From: Eubacteriales Family XIII. Incertae Sedis bacterium
GTDB lineage: Bacteria > Bacillota > Clostridia > Peptostreptococcales > Anaerovoracaceae
Reading direction: 5' to 3'
Length of the DNA: 5,258 nt
Assembly: GCA_031257215.1 (NCBI GenBank)
Contig: JAIRPC010000035.1
Span: forward strand, 1 to 5,258
Both the position numbers and the translations under genes were made by a program. Shown piece by piece: positions 1 through 5,142 of this stretch (position 1 is the first letter of the stretch; each line of letters begins with the position of its first letter). Below the pieces are notes generated by a model. It did no database searches. It was given only the letters and a program-made list of their open reading frames with translations, and had not been told where the DNA came from.

Positions 1-2
1 AG

Positions 3-62
3 CACTTGACCTATGGCGCGGCGCTAATGCCCGATACCATTCCCAGTTATGTGATATACTGA
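3..62 (+). CDS. Possible C-terminal end of an upstream gene (partial)
   Basis: This frame is open from the left edge and ends in TGA at 60-62. It gives 19 residues, HLTYGAALMPDTIPSYVIY, with a composition compatible with real protein. The stretch is too short to assign a family. Another frame is also open across the same bases, so this may be non-coding upstream DNA of the amr operon. If it is real, the candidate extended -10 element at 52-60 overlaps its last codons. Confidence 0.22.
   Translation, partial: HLTYGAALMPDTIPSYVIY
52..60 (+). promoter_or_regulatory. Candidate extended -10 promoter of the amr operon
   Basis: TGATATACT is a TGn extension followed by TATACT, one mismatch from TATAAT. 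No good -35 hexamer lies 16-18 nt upstream; TTGACC at 6-11 is too far away. Transcription would begin near 67 and leave a leader of about 57 nt before the first gene. The assignment rests on the motif alone. Confidence 0.35.
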
Positions 63-113
63 TTGTAATGCTTCGGGCAGGGCTGCTTGGGCTGGATTTT
101 GTCTTTATGGAAT

Positions 114-118
114 GGAGG
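114..118 (+). promoter_or_regulatory. Ribosome binding site of the LigB/MEMO-AMMECR1 gene
   Basis: GGAGG lies 5 nt before the ATG at 124, which fixes the start of the 475-residue protein. A nearer ATG at 120 is in another frame and too close to the SD. Confidence 0.8.
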
Positions 119-123
119 CATGA

Positions 124-1551
124 ATGGAGATTTTTAAGGCGTTTTTGTTGCCGCACCCGCCGCTTATCGTGCCTGGCGTGGGCAAGGGGGATGAGGTGCC
201 CGCGACCCGCGCGGCGTTTATGCGCGTCGCTTCGGAGGTGCGCGAGCTGGCGCCTGACACCGTTGTTTATGTTACTCCACATTCGTGCCTTTACGCAGAC
301 TACATACATATCTCGCCGGGCGCCCGCGCGTCTGGGGACTTCGGCAAATTCCGTGCGCGCGATATAAAATTTCAGGTGGAGTACGACGAGGAACTGGCGA
401 CGCTCATAGGTGAAATATCGAGCGCGGACGGGCTGCCCGCTGGAACGCTCGGGGAGCGCGACGCGCGTCTTGACCACGGGGTCATGGTGCCGCTGTATTT
501 TCTGGACCAGGCTTACCGCGCACCGAAAATAGTCCGCATCTCCATCTCGGGATTTTCATTGCTTGACCACTACCGCTTCGGCATGTATGTTGCCGAGGCC
601 GTGCGCAGGCTCGGGCGGCGCGCCGTGCTGATCGCGAGCGGCGATATGTCGCATAGGCTGAAAGAAGACGGGCCCTATGGATTCGTGTTAGAGGGGCCGT
701 TACACGACGCGTATGTGAAAACCTGCCTTGAAAATTCGGACATGCGTGGGCTGGCCATGATAGACCGCTCCGTGCGCGAGGGCGCGGGCGAATGTGGGCT
801 TGCATCCATCCTGGTCGCGGCGGGCTGCCTGGACGGTCGCGCTGTGAACAGCGAGGTGTATTCATACGAGGGGCCATATGGCGTAGGCTATCTGGTAGCG
901 GCGCTGTCAGGCGGCGAAGCCGCGCCGTCGCTTCTCCCTCTGCTCGTAAGCGACAGGGACGCCGCGCTTGCGGAGGTGCGGGCGAAAGAGGATCTCTATG
1001 TGCGGCTTGCCCGCGCCAATGTCGAAAGCTATGTGAGGACGGGGCGCGGCATTGACCTGGATGAATTTTTCGGCGGCGCGACGAGAGACAGCGCTGATGG
1101 CGGCGTAGTTGCGGACGGCGGCGCGGCTGGCGAAATGCTGACGGCGCGCGCGGGGGTGTTCGTGTCCATAAAAAAGGACGGCGAGCTGCGCGGATGTATC
1201 GGCACGACCGAGCCGACCAAGGGCAGTATCGCGAACGAGATACTTTCCAACAGCGTGTCGGCGGCCGTGCGCGACCCAAGGTTCGAGCCGATAGAGGAAA
1301 GCGAGCTGGACAGCCTGACGTACAGCATTGATGTCCTAGCCGCGCCGGAGGAGATCAGCGGCGCGCATGAGCTCGACGTGAAGCGCTACGGCGTGATAGT
1401 GAGCGCTGGCGGGCGGCGCGGGTTATTGCTGCCAGACCTCAACGGCGTGGACACGGTGGAGCAACAGATAGACATAGCAAGGCGCAAGGGCGGCATAGGC
1501 GGCCAAGAGAAAATCCGACTTGAAAGGTTCGAGGTGATTCGGCATAGGTAG
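124..1551 (+). CDS. amrA: AmmeMemoRadiSam protein A: LigB/MEMO-like domain fused to AMMECR1
   Basis: The protein has 475 residues and two domains. Residues ~1-262 resemble the LigB/MEMO class III extradiol dioxygenase superfamily. Histidines sit in typical places for metal ligands: H11 in LPHPP, H53 in TPHS, H118 in LDHG and H177 in SGDMSH. Residues ~287-475 are an AMMECR1 domain with the signature LRGCIG (355-360), the block AAVRDPRFEPI (380-390) and GLLLPDLNG (433-441). A Gly/Ala/Asp-rich insert (~317-337) lies early in the AMMECR1 part. No signal peptide or membrane segment is visible, so it is probably cytoplasmic. The radical SAM partner follows after 28 nt on the same strand, consistent with co-transcription. 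AmmeMemoRadiSam is a known three-part conserved system (AMMECR1, MEMO, radical SAM) whose reaction is unknown; here two parts are fused. Family assignment is firm. Metal binding and any dioxygenase activity are inferred from the family, and MEMO-type proteins need not be enzymes. Confidence 0.93.
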   Translation: MEIFKAFLLPHPPLIVPGVGKGDEVPATRAAFMRVASEVRELAPDTVVYVTPHSCLYADYIHISPGARASGDFGKFRARDIKFQVEYDEELATLIGEISSADGLPAGTLGERDARLDHGVMVPLYFLDQAYRAPKIVRISISGFSLLDHYRFGMYVAEAVRRLGRRAVLIASGDMSHRLKEDGPYGFVLEGPLHDAYVKTCLENSDMRGLAMIDRSVREGAGECGLASILVAAGCLDGRAVNSEVYSYEGPYGVGYLVAALSGGEAAPSLLPLLVSDRDAALAEVRAKEDLYVRLARANVESYVRTGRGIDLDEFFGGATRDSADGGVVADGGAAGEMLTARAGVFVSIKKDGELRGCIGTTEPTKGSIANEILSNSVSAAVRDPRFEPIEESELDSLTYSIDVLAAPEEISGAHELDVKRYGVIVSAGGRRGLLLPDLNGVDTVEQQIDIARRKGGIGGQEKIRLERFEVIRHR

Positions 1552-1579
1552 CCCGATAGAAGCAAAGGGGTGGTGCGGC

Positions 1580-2449
1580 TTGACAAAGGAGGCATTGTAC
1601 TATGAGATGGAGGGCGTCGCGTGCAGGTGCCTGCTCTGCCCCCGCCGCTGTCTGATCTCGGACGGTGAGGCGGGGTTTTGCCGCGTGCGAGCCGCGGACG
1701 GCGGCAAGCTGTACGCCGCCAGCTACGGGGCGGCGGCGGGCCTGGCGATCGACCCGATAGAGAAGAAGCCCCTGTATCAATTTCGCCCCGGCTCGGTCAT
1801 ATTGTCGTATGGCTCATATGGCTGCAATATGCGGTGCCCCTGGTGCCAGAACAATTCGATATCGCAAAACCCGCCGCCGACCAGCGCGCCGCGATTGGAA
1901 CCAACCGCGCTCCTGCGCCAGGCGGTATCTACGGCCGACAGCCAAAACAACATAGGCATCGCGTTCACCTACAACGAGCCGCTCACCTCGCCCGAATTCA
2001 TTATGGACACAGCGCCCTTGCTCCGCGCGGCGGGGCTAGCCACAGTCATAGTTACTAACGCCACCGTCTGCGAAGCGCCGTTCAAGGACATACTGCCACA
2101 CGCGGACGCCATGAATATAGACCTGAAAGGCTTCACCGACGGATTCTACAATAACTGCGGCGCCAGCCTGGAAACCGTGAAGCGCAATATCGCGGCGGCG
2201 GCACAGCACCCGGGCTGCCACATCGAAGTGACCACCCTGATAGTGCCCGGCGAGAACGACTCCGAGGAAACAATGGAAGCGGAAGCGGCGTGGCTGGCAG
2301 GGATAGACGAATGCATCCCGCTCCACATAACGCGCTTCTTCCCGCGCTGGAAAGCGACAGACAAAGAGCCAACGCCAAGGGAACCCATAGAAGCCCTAGC
2401 CAAAACAGCCCGCCGCCACCTGAAATCCGTATACACAGGGAATATCTAG
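1580..2449 (+). CDS. amrS: AmmeMemoRadiSam system radical SAM enzyme, short C-terminus
   Basis: This 289-residue radical SAM protein carries the 4Fe-4S motif CNMRCPWC (C82, C86, C89; CxxxCxxC), which reductively cleaves S-adenosylmethionine to start radical chemistry. An N-terminal cysteine set (C17, C20, C24 in CLLCPRRC, and C34) is typical of this family and could bind a metal or a second cluster. Other family blocks are DPIEKKPLYQFRPGS (58-72), FTYNEP (129-134), NIDLKGF (179-185), TLIVPGEND (219-227) and HITRFFPRW (249-257). The start is TTG at 1580 because KEALYYE matches the usual N-terminus; AAAGGGG at 1564-1570 can serve as its SD. An ATG at 1607 would lose that block. The protein ends at YTGNI, about where longer members continue into a cysteine-rich CPxCG tail, so it is a short or truncated form. 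The radical SAM core appears intact. The substrate of the family is unknown. It pairs with the LigB/MEMO-AMMECR1 fusion upstream. Confidence 0.92.
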   Translation: MTKEALYYEMEGVACRCLLCPRRCLISDGEAGFCRVRAADGGKLYAASYGAAAGLAIDPIEKKPLYQFRPGSVILSYGSYGCNMRCPWCQNNSISQNPPPTSAPRLEPTALLRQAVSTADSQNNIGIAFTYNEPLTSPEFIMDTAPLLRAAGLATVIVTNATVCEAPFKDILPHADAMNIDLKGFTDGFYNNCGASLETVKRNIAAAAQHPGCHIEVTTLIVPGENDSEETMEAEAAWLAGIDECIPLHITRFFPRWKATDKEPTPREPIEALAKTARRHLKSVYTGNI

Positions 2450-2460
2450 CCGCCTAGGAT

Positions 2461-2524
2461 TGCGGATCAAGCCCGCAGAGATTGTTATGGGCGCAGCTCT
2501 CCGCGCAGCCTGTGATCGCGGACG
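2461..2524 (+). repeat. 64-bp direct repeat, copy 1 (left of the Rpn gene)
   Basis: It aligns without gaps to 3541-3604, with 50 of 64 positions identical and 31 of 34 in the right half (2491-2524). It begins 11 nt after the amrS stop and ends where the AT-rich promoter region starts. The conserved half can form a 6-bp stem, TCCGCG/CGCGGA, with an 11-nt loop (2500-2522). No open frame with protein character crosses it. It may belong to a genome-wide intergenic repeat family or mark the edge of an inserted unit. Confidence 0.8.
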
Positions 2525-2557
2525 CCATTTCCATTATATTCTTTATATTTCCAATAC

Positions 2558-2586
2558 TTGACTTAATATTCTCGCTGGTATATAAT
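2558..2586 (+). promoter_or_regulatory. Near-consensus sigma-70-type promoter of the Rpn gene
   Basis: The -35 box TTGACT (2558-2563) and the perfect -10 box TATAAT (2581-2586) are separated by exactly 17 nt. Transcription should start near 2593, giving a leader of about 45 nt. The promoter sits in an AT-rich islet (2527-2621, 20 G/C in 95 bases) that contrasts sharply with its surroundings. The palindrome AATATATT at 2593-2600 lies at the predicted start and could be an operator, but this is weak. Confidence 0.8.
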
Positions 2587-2623
2587 CCCTTTAATATATT
2601 TTATTGCTATTGAATAATAATGC

Positions 2624-2629
2624 GAGGAA
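2624..2629 (+). promoter_or_regulatory. Ribosome binding site deciding the start of the Rpn gene
   Basis: GAGGAA lies 7 nt before the ATG at 2637. It supports this ATG over the in-frame TTG at 2604, which lies upstream of the SD and would add 11 residues coded by AT-rich leader DNA. Confidence 0.8.
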
Positions 2630-2636
2630 TGTTATT

Positions 2637-3515
2637 ATGAAAAAAAGAAACAGACCCAGAAACCCGCTGTCACCGCGCAACGACTATATTTTTAGGAGGA
2701 TATTCGGAGACCCCGACGACAAGGGCGTATTGACCGAATTTCTGAAAGCAGCGCTCGACATCCCGTGGGATGAGTACGGTGAGATTGAGATAGTCGCGCC
2801 TGAATCAAAAATTGATTTCGTGGACGATAAGCTGAACGTCCTCGACATCAAGCTCCACACGAAGTCAGGCACGGTTATAGACATAGAGATACAGCGGCAC
2901 AGCAAGAAAGCGTTCCGCGAGCGGATTGTATACAATATATCCAAGCTCATAGAGGAACAGCTCGGAAGCGGTGATGACTACAACAGAATACATCCCGCTA
3001 TATGCATAGTTATAACTGAGTTCGCCCTGATAAGGGAGAACGGCGCGTACCACAACAGGTATGAGTTTTGCGACATGAATACGGGATCGACGTTTTCGGG
3101 CATCGCCTGCATACATGTGTTTGAGCTGGCGAAGCTCCCTGCACGCGCTAGCGGCGGCGATGAACCGATACTGGACTGGCTGAGGTTTTTGGACAGCGAC
3201 GAGGTAAAGAGCATGGAATCGATAGCGGAAAAGAATGAGGGCGTCGGCAAGGCGGTCGCGAGGTACAAGGTGCTGACAGCCGACGAGAGAGAACGCCTTA
3301 TCGCGGACGCGATAGAGAAACGGCGCCGGGACAAGGTCGCCGAGATTATGTTCGCGAGAGATGAGGGGCTAGCGGAGGGCATTGAAAAAGGTATTGAAAA
3401 AGGGCTAGCAAAGGGGCAATACGAAATCGCACGCCGCATGCTAGCCAAGGGCTTGGACAAAGCCTTGATAGGAGAGCTCACGGGCCTGTCAGAAGAAGAA
3501 CTATCGGAGCTGTAA
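2637..3515 (+). CDS. Rpn-family PD-(D/E)XK nuclease / putative transposase
   Basis: The 292-residue protein belongs to the Rpn / PD-(D/E)XK family (PF12784-like, TIGR01784-like). The N-terminus SPRNDYIFRRIFGD (12-25) is the usual opening. The nuclease core shows D70 in LDIK, then E84 and Q86 in IDIEIQ, followed by R94, R96 and Y99. The C-terminus (~193-292) is helical and charged, with AEGIEKGIEKGLAKG tetrapeptide repeats (246-260) typical of the family. E. coli relatives are DNA endonucleases that promote RecA-independent recombination and have been linked to phage defence and toxicity. All motif residues are present, so it is probably an active nuclease in the cytoplasm. It is monocistronic, with its own promoter, between two direct repeats. 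An in-frame internal ATG (codon 193) with an SD-like site may yield a separate C-terminal protein. It is not a classical transposase, and no terminal inverted repeats are seen. Family is secure; function is inferred. Confidence 0.9.
   Translation: MKKRNRPRNPLSPRNDYIFRRIFGDPDDKGVLTEFLKAALDIPWDEYGEIEIVAPESKIDFVDDKLNVLDIKLHTKSGTVIDIEIQRHSKKAFRERIVYNISKLIEEQLGSGDDYNRIHPAICIVITEFALIRENGAYHNRYEFCDMNTGSTFSGIACIHVFELAKLPARASGGDEPILDWLRFLDSDEVKSMESIAEKNEGVGKAVARYKVLTADERERLIADAIEKRRRDKVAEIMFARDEGLAEGIEKGIEKGLAKGQYEIARRMLAKGLDKALIGELTGLSEEELSEL
3201..3215 (+). promoter_or_regulatory. Possible internal ribosome binding site and start within the Rpn gene
   Basis: GAGGT (3201-3205) is followed after 7 nt by an ATG at 3213 that is in frame as codon 193. 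Translation from here would give a 100-residue protein made only of the C-terminal helical region. In E. coli rpn genes a similar internal start produces a small protein that inhibits the full-length toxin. Here the motif is seen; its use is inferred. Confidence 0.4.
3381..3404 (+). repeat. 12-bp in-frame tandem repeat coding IEKG
   Basis: Two copies of ATTGAAAAAGG(T/G) lie head to tail in the Rpn gene and encode IEKG-IEKG. The block continues as a degenerate LAKG unit. Slippage here would change protein length in steps of four residues without breaking the frame. Confidence 0.75.
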
Positions 3516-3540
3516 AAGAACACCCGCGTTATGACGGGGT
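3514..3540 (-). terminator. Candidate intrinsic terminator of the prepilin operon
   Basis: Read on the minus strand, a hairpin (ACCC/GGGT plus CGT/ACG, one bulged base at 3526, loop 3530-3533) is followed by GTTCTTTT. It lies about 78 nt beyond the prepilin stop codon. The T tract overlaps the stop codon of the convergent Rpn gene. On the plus strand the same hairpin has no T tract, so it would work in one direction only. Confidence 0.5.
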
Positions 3541-3604
3541 AGCGGATCGCGCACGCGGTGACTGCCGCGGGCGCGGCTCTCCGCGCAGTCTGTTATCGCG
3601 GACG
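3541..3604 (+). repeat. 64-bp direct repeat, copy 2 (right of the Rpn gene)
   Basis: Direct copy of 2461-2524 at an offset of exactly 1080 bp, starting 25 nt after the Rpn stop and ending 13 nt before the prepilin stop. It keeps the 6-bp TCCGCG/CGCGGA stem (3580-3602). It can alternatively form a longer hairpin: GACTGCCGCGG (3560-3570) with CCGCGCAGTC (3581-3590), one bulged C and a 10-nt loop. Copy 1 cannot form this longer hairpin. It lies in the 3' untranslated part of the prepilin transcript. Confidence 0.8.
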
Positions 3605-3617
3605 GGCTCGCGGGCGC

Positions 3618-5129
3618 CTAGCCGCCGAAGCGGACGGCGTCCATTGCCGCGTTTTGGGCCGCTTCCGCATCGCTCAGCTCCCTGCCGTAGATGCGCACTG
3701 CCGCTATCTCGCCCTTGTAGTTCAGCTCCGTGCCGCCGCGCCCCGCCAGGTATAGCGGGTAGCTCGCGAAATTCCTTGTTGCCGCGAACGGTTCGTTGCC
3801 GCTGATGCCGGCCACGCGGTTTCCGTTCACCCAGGCCACGTACGGATCCTCGCCAGCCTTCATGCTGAACGCGTTGGATATAGTCGTGAAATACATTGTC
3901 TGCTCGCTCCAATCATACCAATGATCCCTCACGCCGCTGTCATCCCCGAAGCCCATGACTGAATGGATATTGCCATTCGGGTCAGGGCCCGTGTCGCCTG
4001 GGTCGAATGGATCTCCGCCATCGCCCGAGCCATCGCCCGAGCCATCATCAGGATCGCCCTCATCCGCTTCGCCGGGGTCAACAGGCTCGGGCGGCTTGAT
4101 ATCGTTCAGCATGGCGTTGAAGCCCGCCATGCTGATGCCCGCGTCCAGCGAATGCTCGAACAGCATGCCTTGCCCATCTATATCTTCCTCGCGAAAGCAC
4201 AGCTCCACGGTGATGGAGCTGTACTCAGACAGATCCAGCTGGGATATCACGCCGAAATCATCTGTGCCGTCGAAGTATATGGAATTCGCGCGGATGGGCG
4301 AAGGATTGTTCGTGAACGAGAGCCTCATGTCGCAGCCGTTGCCAGAGATGTCCTGCCACTTCGTTGCCGCGCCAGGGTCGTGCTGCGGCAGAGCCCCTGC
4401 CGCGCCGAGCGTGTTGTCGATAGCGTCGTACCGCGCGAGTAGGCTGTCGAGCACATAGCCGCCTGCGGCGGTGTTGAACACCAGGTAGAATGACGTGCCG
4501 CCGCTTCCGTCCAACGACGATATCGCCATGTCCTTCATGGGCGGCGAGGTGCTGCCCGTTTCGTAGAGCTTGAAGGTCTTTTCCGAATAATATGTCTGCT
4601 TGCCGTCACGTATTGCCGCCGTCGTCAACTCGAAGAATTTGTCGAACGGAACGGTAGAGCCCTCGCCAGCTTTCGTCACCGTCGCGCTGTACGCGAGCGC
4701 TAGCTCGCAGCCGCGGTAGCCGTCGCCGAAAACATCCACGGGATCCTTGTCGCCTGAGCGCATATAGTAGAGGTGTCCCGTGCGGGAAATCCTGTCGGGC
4801 CTGCCGTCGCCGTCCGTGTCCCTGCCGATATACAGGATGTCGCCGCCCGGCGGGTCTACCGGCGGCCTGGCGGCGCGCACTATGTCGATGCTCCGCGCGT
4901 GCAAAAGCCGCTCCTTGATGTAGTCGGCAGAGTCCTCCGCCAGCCTTTTGTCCGTGGCGTGCTGTTCCGTGCGGTTCAGGAAATTGCCGCCGAATACTAT
5001 GAAGCCCGCCGCTATCGAGAGGACGATCCCGACGATGAGCAGCGTGACTATCAGCTCGACGAGCGTGAAGCCATCTCGCCTGCCGCGTCTGCCGTGGAAG
5101 CTCATGGGCTCTCGTGGCATCCATGACAT
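3618..5129 (-). CDS. Prepilin-type protein with LamG-like domain
   Basis: The 503-residue protein starts with a type IV prepilin/pseudopilin signal. A basic 20-residue leader ends in G20, followed by FTLVELIVTLLIVGI with F21 as the new N-terminus and the conserved Glu at mature position 5. The hydrophobic helix runs to about residue 46. A prepilin peptidase would cut it for export and assembly. DTDGDGRPD (104-112) fits a calcium-binding DxDxDG loop. From about 233 to the C-terminus the sequence resembles a LamG/concanavalin-like fold: WQDISGNG, IYFDGTDDF, VAWVNGNRV and IAAVRIYGRELSDAEA near the end. A 43-residue acidic Asp/Gly/Pro/Ser loop (345-387) interrupts this fold. LamG domains often bind carbohydrates or proteins, so a role in adhesion is plausible but inferred. 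The ATG at 5129 is chosen because GGAGG lies 6 nt upstream. An ATG at 5150 (AGGTGA upstream, overlapping the preceding stop) and one at 5105 (12-residue leader) are alternatives. It follows another gene by 13 nt and converges with the Rpn gene. Confidence 0.87.
   Translation of the reverse strand: MSWMPREPMSFHGRRGRRDGFTLVELIVTLLIVGIVLSIAAGFIVFGGNFLNRTEQHATDKRLAEDSADYIKERLLHARSIDIVRAARPPVDPPGGDILYIGRDTDGDGRPDRISRTGHLYYMRSGDKDPVDVFGDGYRGCELALAYSATVTKAGEGSTVPFDKFFELTTAAIRDGKQTYYSEKTFKLYETGSTSPPMKDMAISSLDGSGGTSFYLVFNTAAGGYVLDSLLARYDAIDNTLGAAGALPQHDPGAATKWQDISGNGCDMRLSFTNNPSPIRANSIYFDGTDDFGVISQLDLSEYSSITVELCFREEDIDGQGMLFEHSLDAGISMAGFNAMLNDIKPPEPVDPGEADEGDPDDGSGDGSGDGGDPFDPGDTGPDPNGNIHSVMGFGDDSGVRDHWYDWSEQTMYFTTISNAFSMKAGEDPYVAWVNGNRVAGISGNEPFAATRNFASYPLYLAGRGGTELNYKGEIAAVRIYGRELSDAEAAQNAAMDAVRFGG
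4017..4052 (-). repeat. 12-bp tandem repeat in the acidic loop of the prepilin gene
   Basis: Two exact copies of a 12-bp unit (4017-4028 and 4029-4040, GCCATCGCCCGA on the plus strand) are followed by a partial third. On the coding strand they encode SGDG units. They lie in the Asp/Gly-rich loop inside the LamG-like fold. The unit length keeps the frame if copies are gained or lost. Confidence 0.75.
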
Positions 5130-5135
5130 TGCGTT

Positions 5136-5140
5136 CCTCC
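5136..5140 (-). promoter_or_regulatory. Ribosome binding site deciding the prepilin start
   Basis: GGAGG on the minus strand lies 6 nt before the ATG at 5129. It sits between the stop of the upstream gene (5143) and this start, and favours 5129 over the ATG at 5150. Confidence 0.7.
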
Positions 5141-5142
5141 GC

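Noticed and set aside
6..11. TTGACC as a -35 box for the amr operon
   Set aside because: No TATAAT-like hexamer lies 16-18 nt downstream (29-34 reads GCCCGA), and the TATACT at 55-60 is too far.
68..367. Plus-strand open frame overlapping the start of amrA
   Set aside because: It is Arg/Cys/Leu-rich, has no SD, and overlaps a well-supported gene in another frame.
482..1279. Long minus-strand open frame (265 codons) opposite the amrA gene
   Set aside because: It lies wholly antisense to a gene with clear family motifs. Its translation is Arg/Pro/Ala-rich and low in complexity, as expected for a GC-rich shadow frame.
2601..2617. TTATT/AATAA hairpin in the leader of the Rpn gene
   Set aside because: A 5-bp A/T-only stem with a 7-nt loop would be very weak, and such pairs are expected by chance in this AT-rich stretch.
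2604..2636. TTG at 2604 as an earlier start of the Rpn protein
   Set aside because: No SD precedes it, the added 11 residues are leader-like, and GAGGAA with the ATG at 2637 matches the usual family N-terminus.
3298..3309. TTATCGCGGACG inside the Rpn gene identical to 12 bases of repeat copy 2 (3593-3604)
   Set aside because: The match does not extend into the rest of the repeat and encodes ordinary protein sequence (LIAD); chance in GC-rich DNA is more likely.
2461..3604. Insertion sequence with terminal inverted repeats
   Set aside because: The flanking copies are direct, not inverted. No short target duplication is visible at the outer edges, and the enclosed protein has a PD-(D/E)XK nuclease core rather than a DDE or tyrosine/serine recombinase core.
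3955..4458. Plus-strand open frame (167 codons) rich in Ser and Pro
   Set aside because: It is the antisense image of the prepilin's acidic Gly/Asp loop and LamG-like region, with no SD and no recognisable motif.
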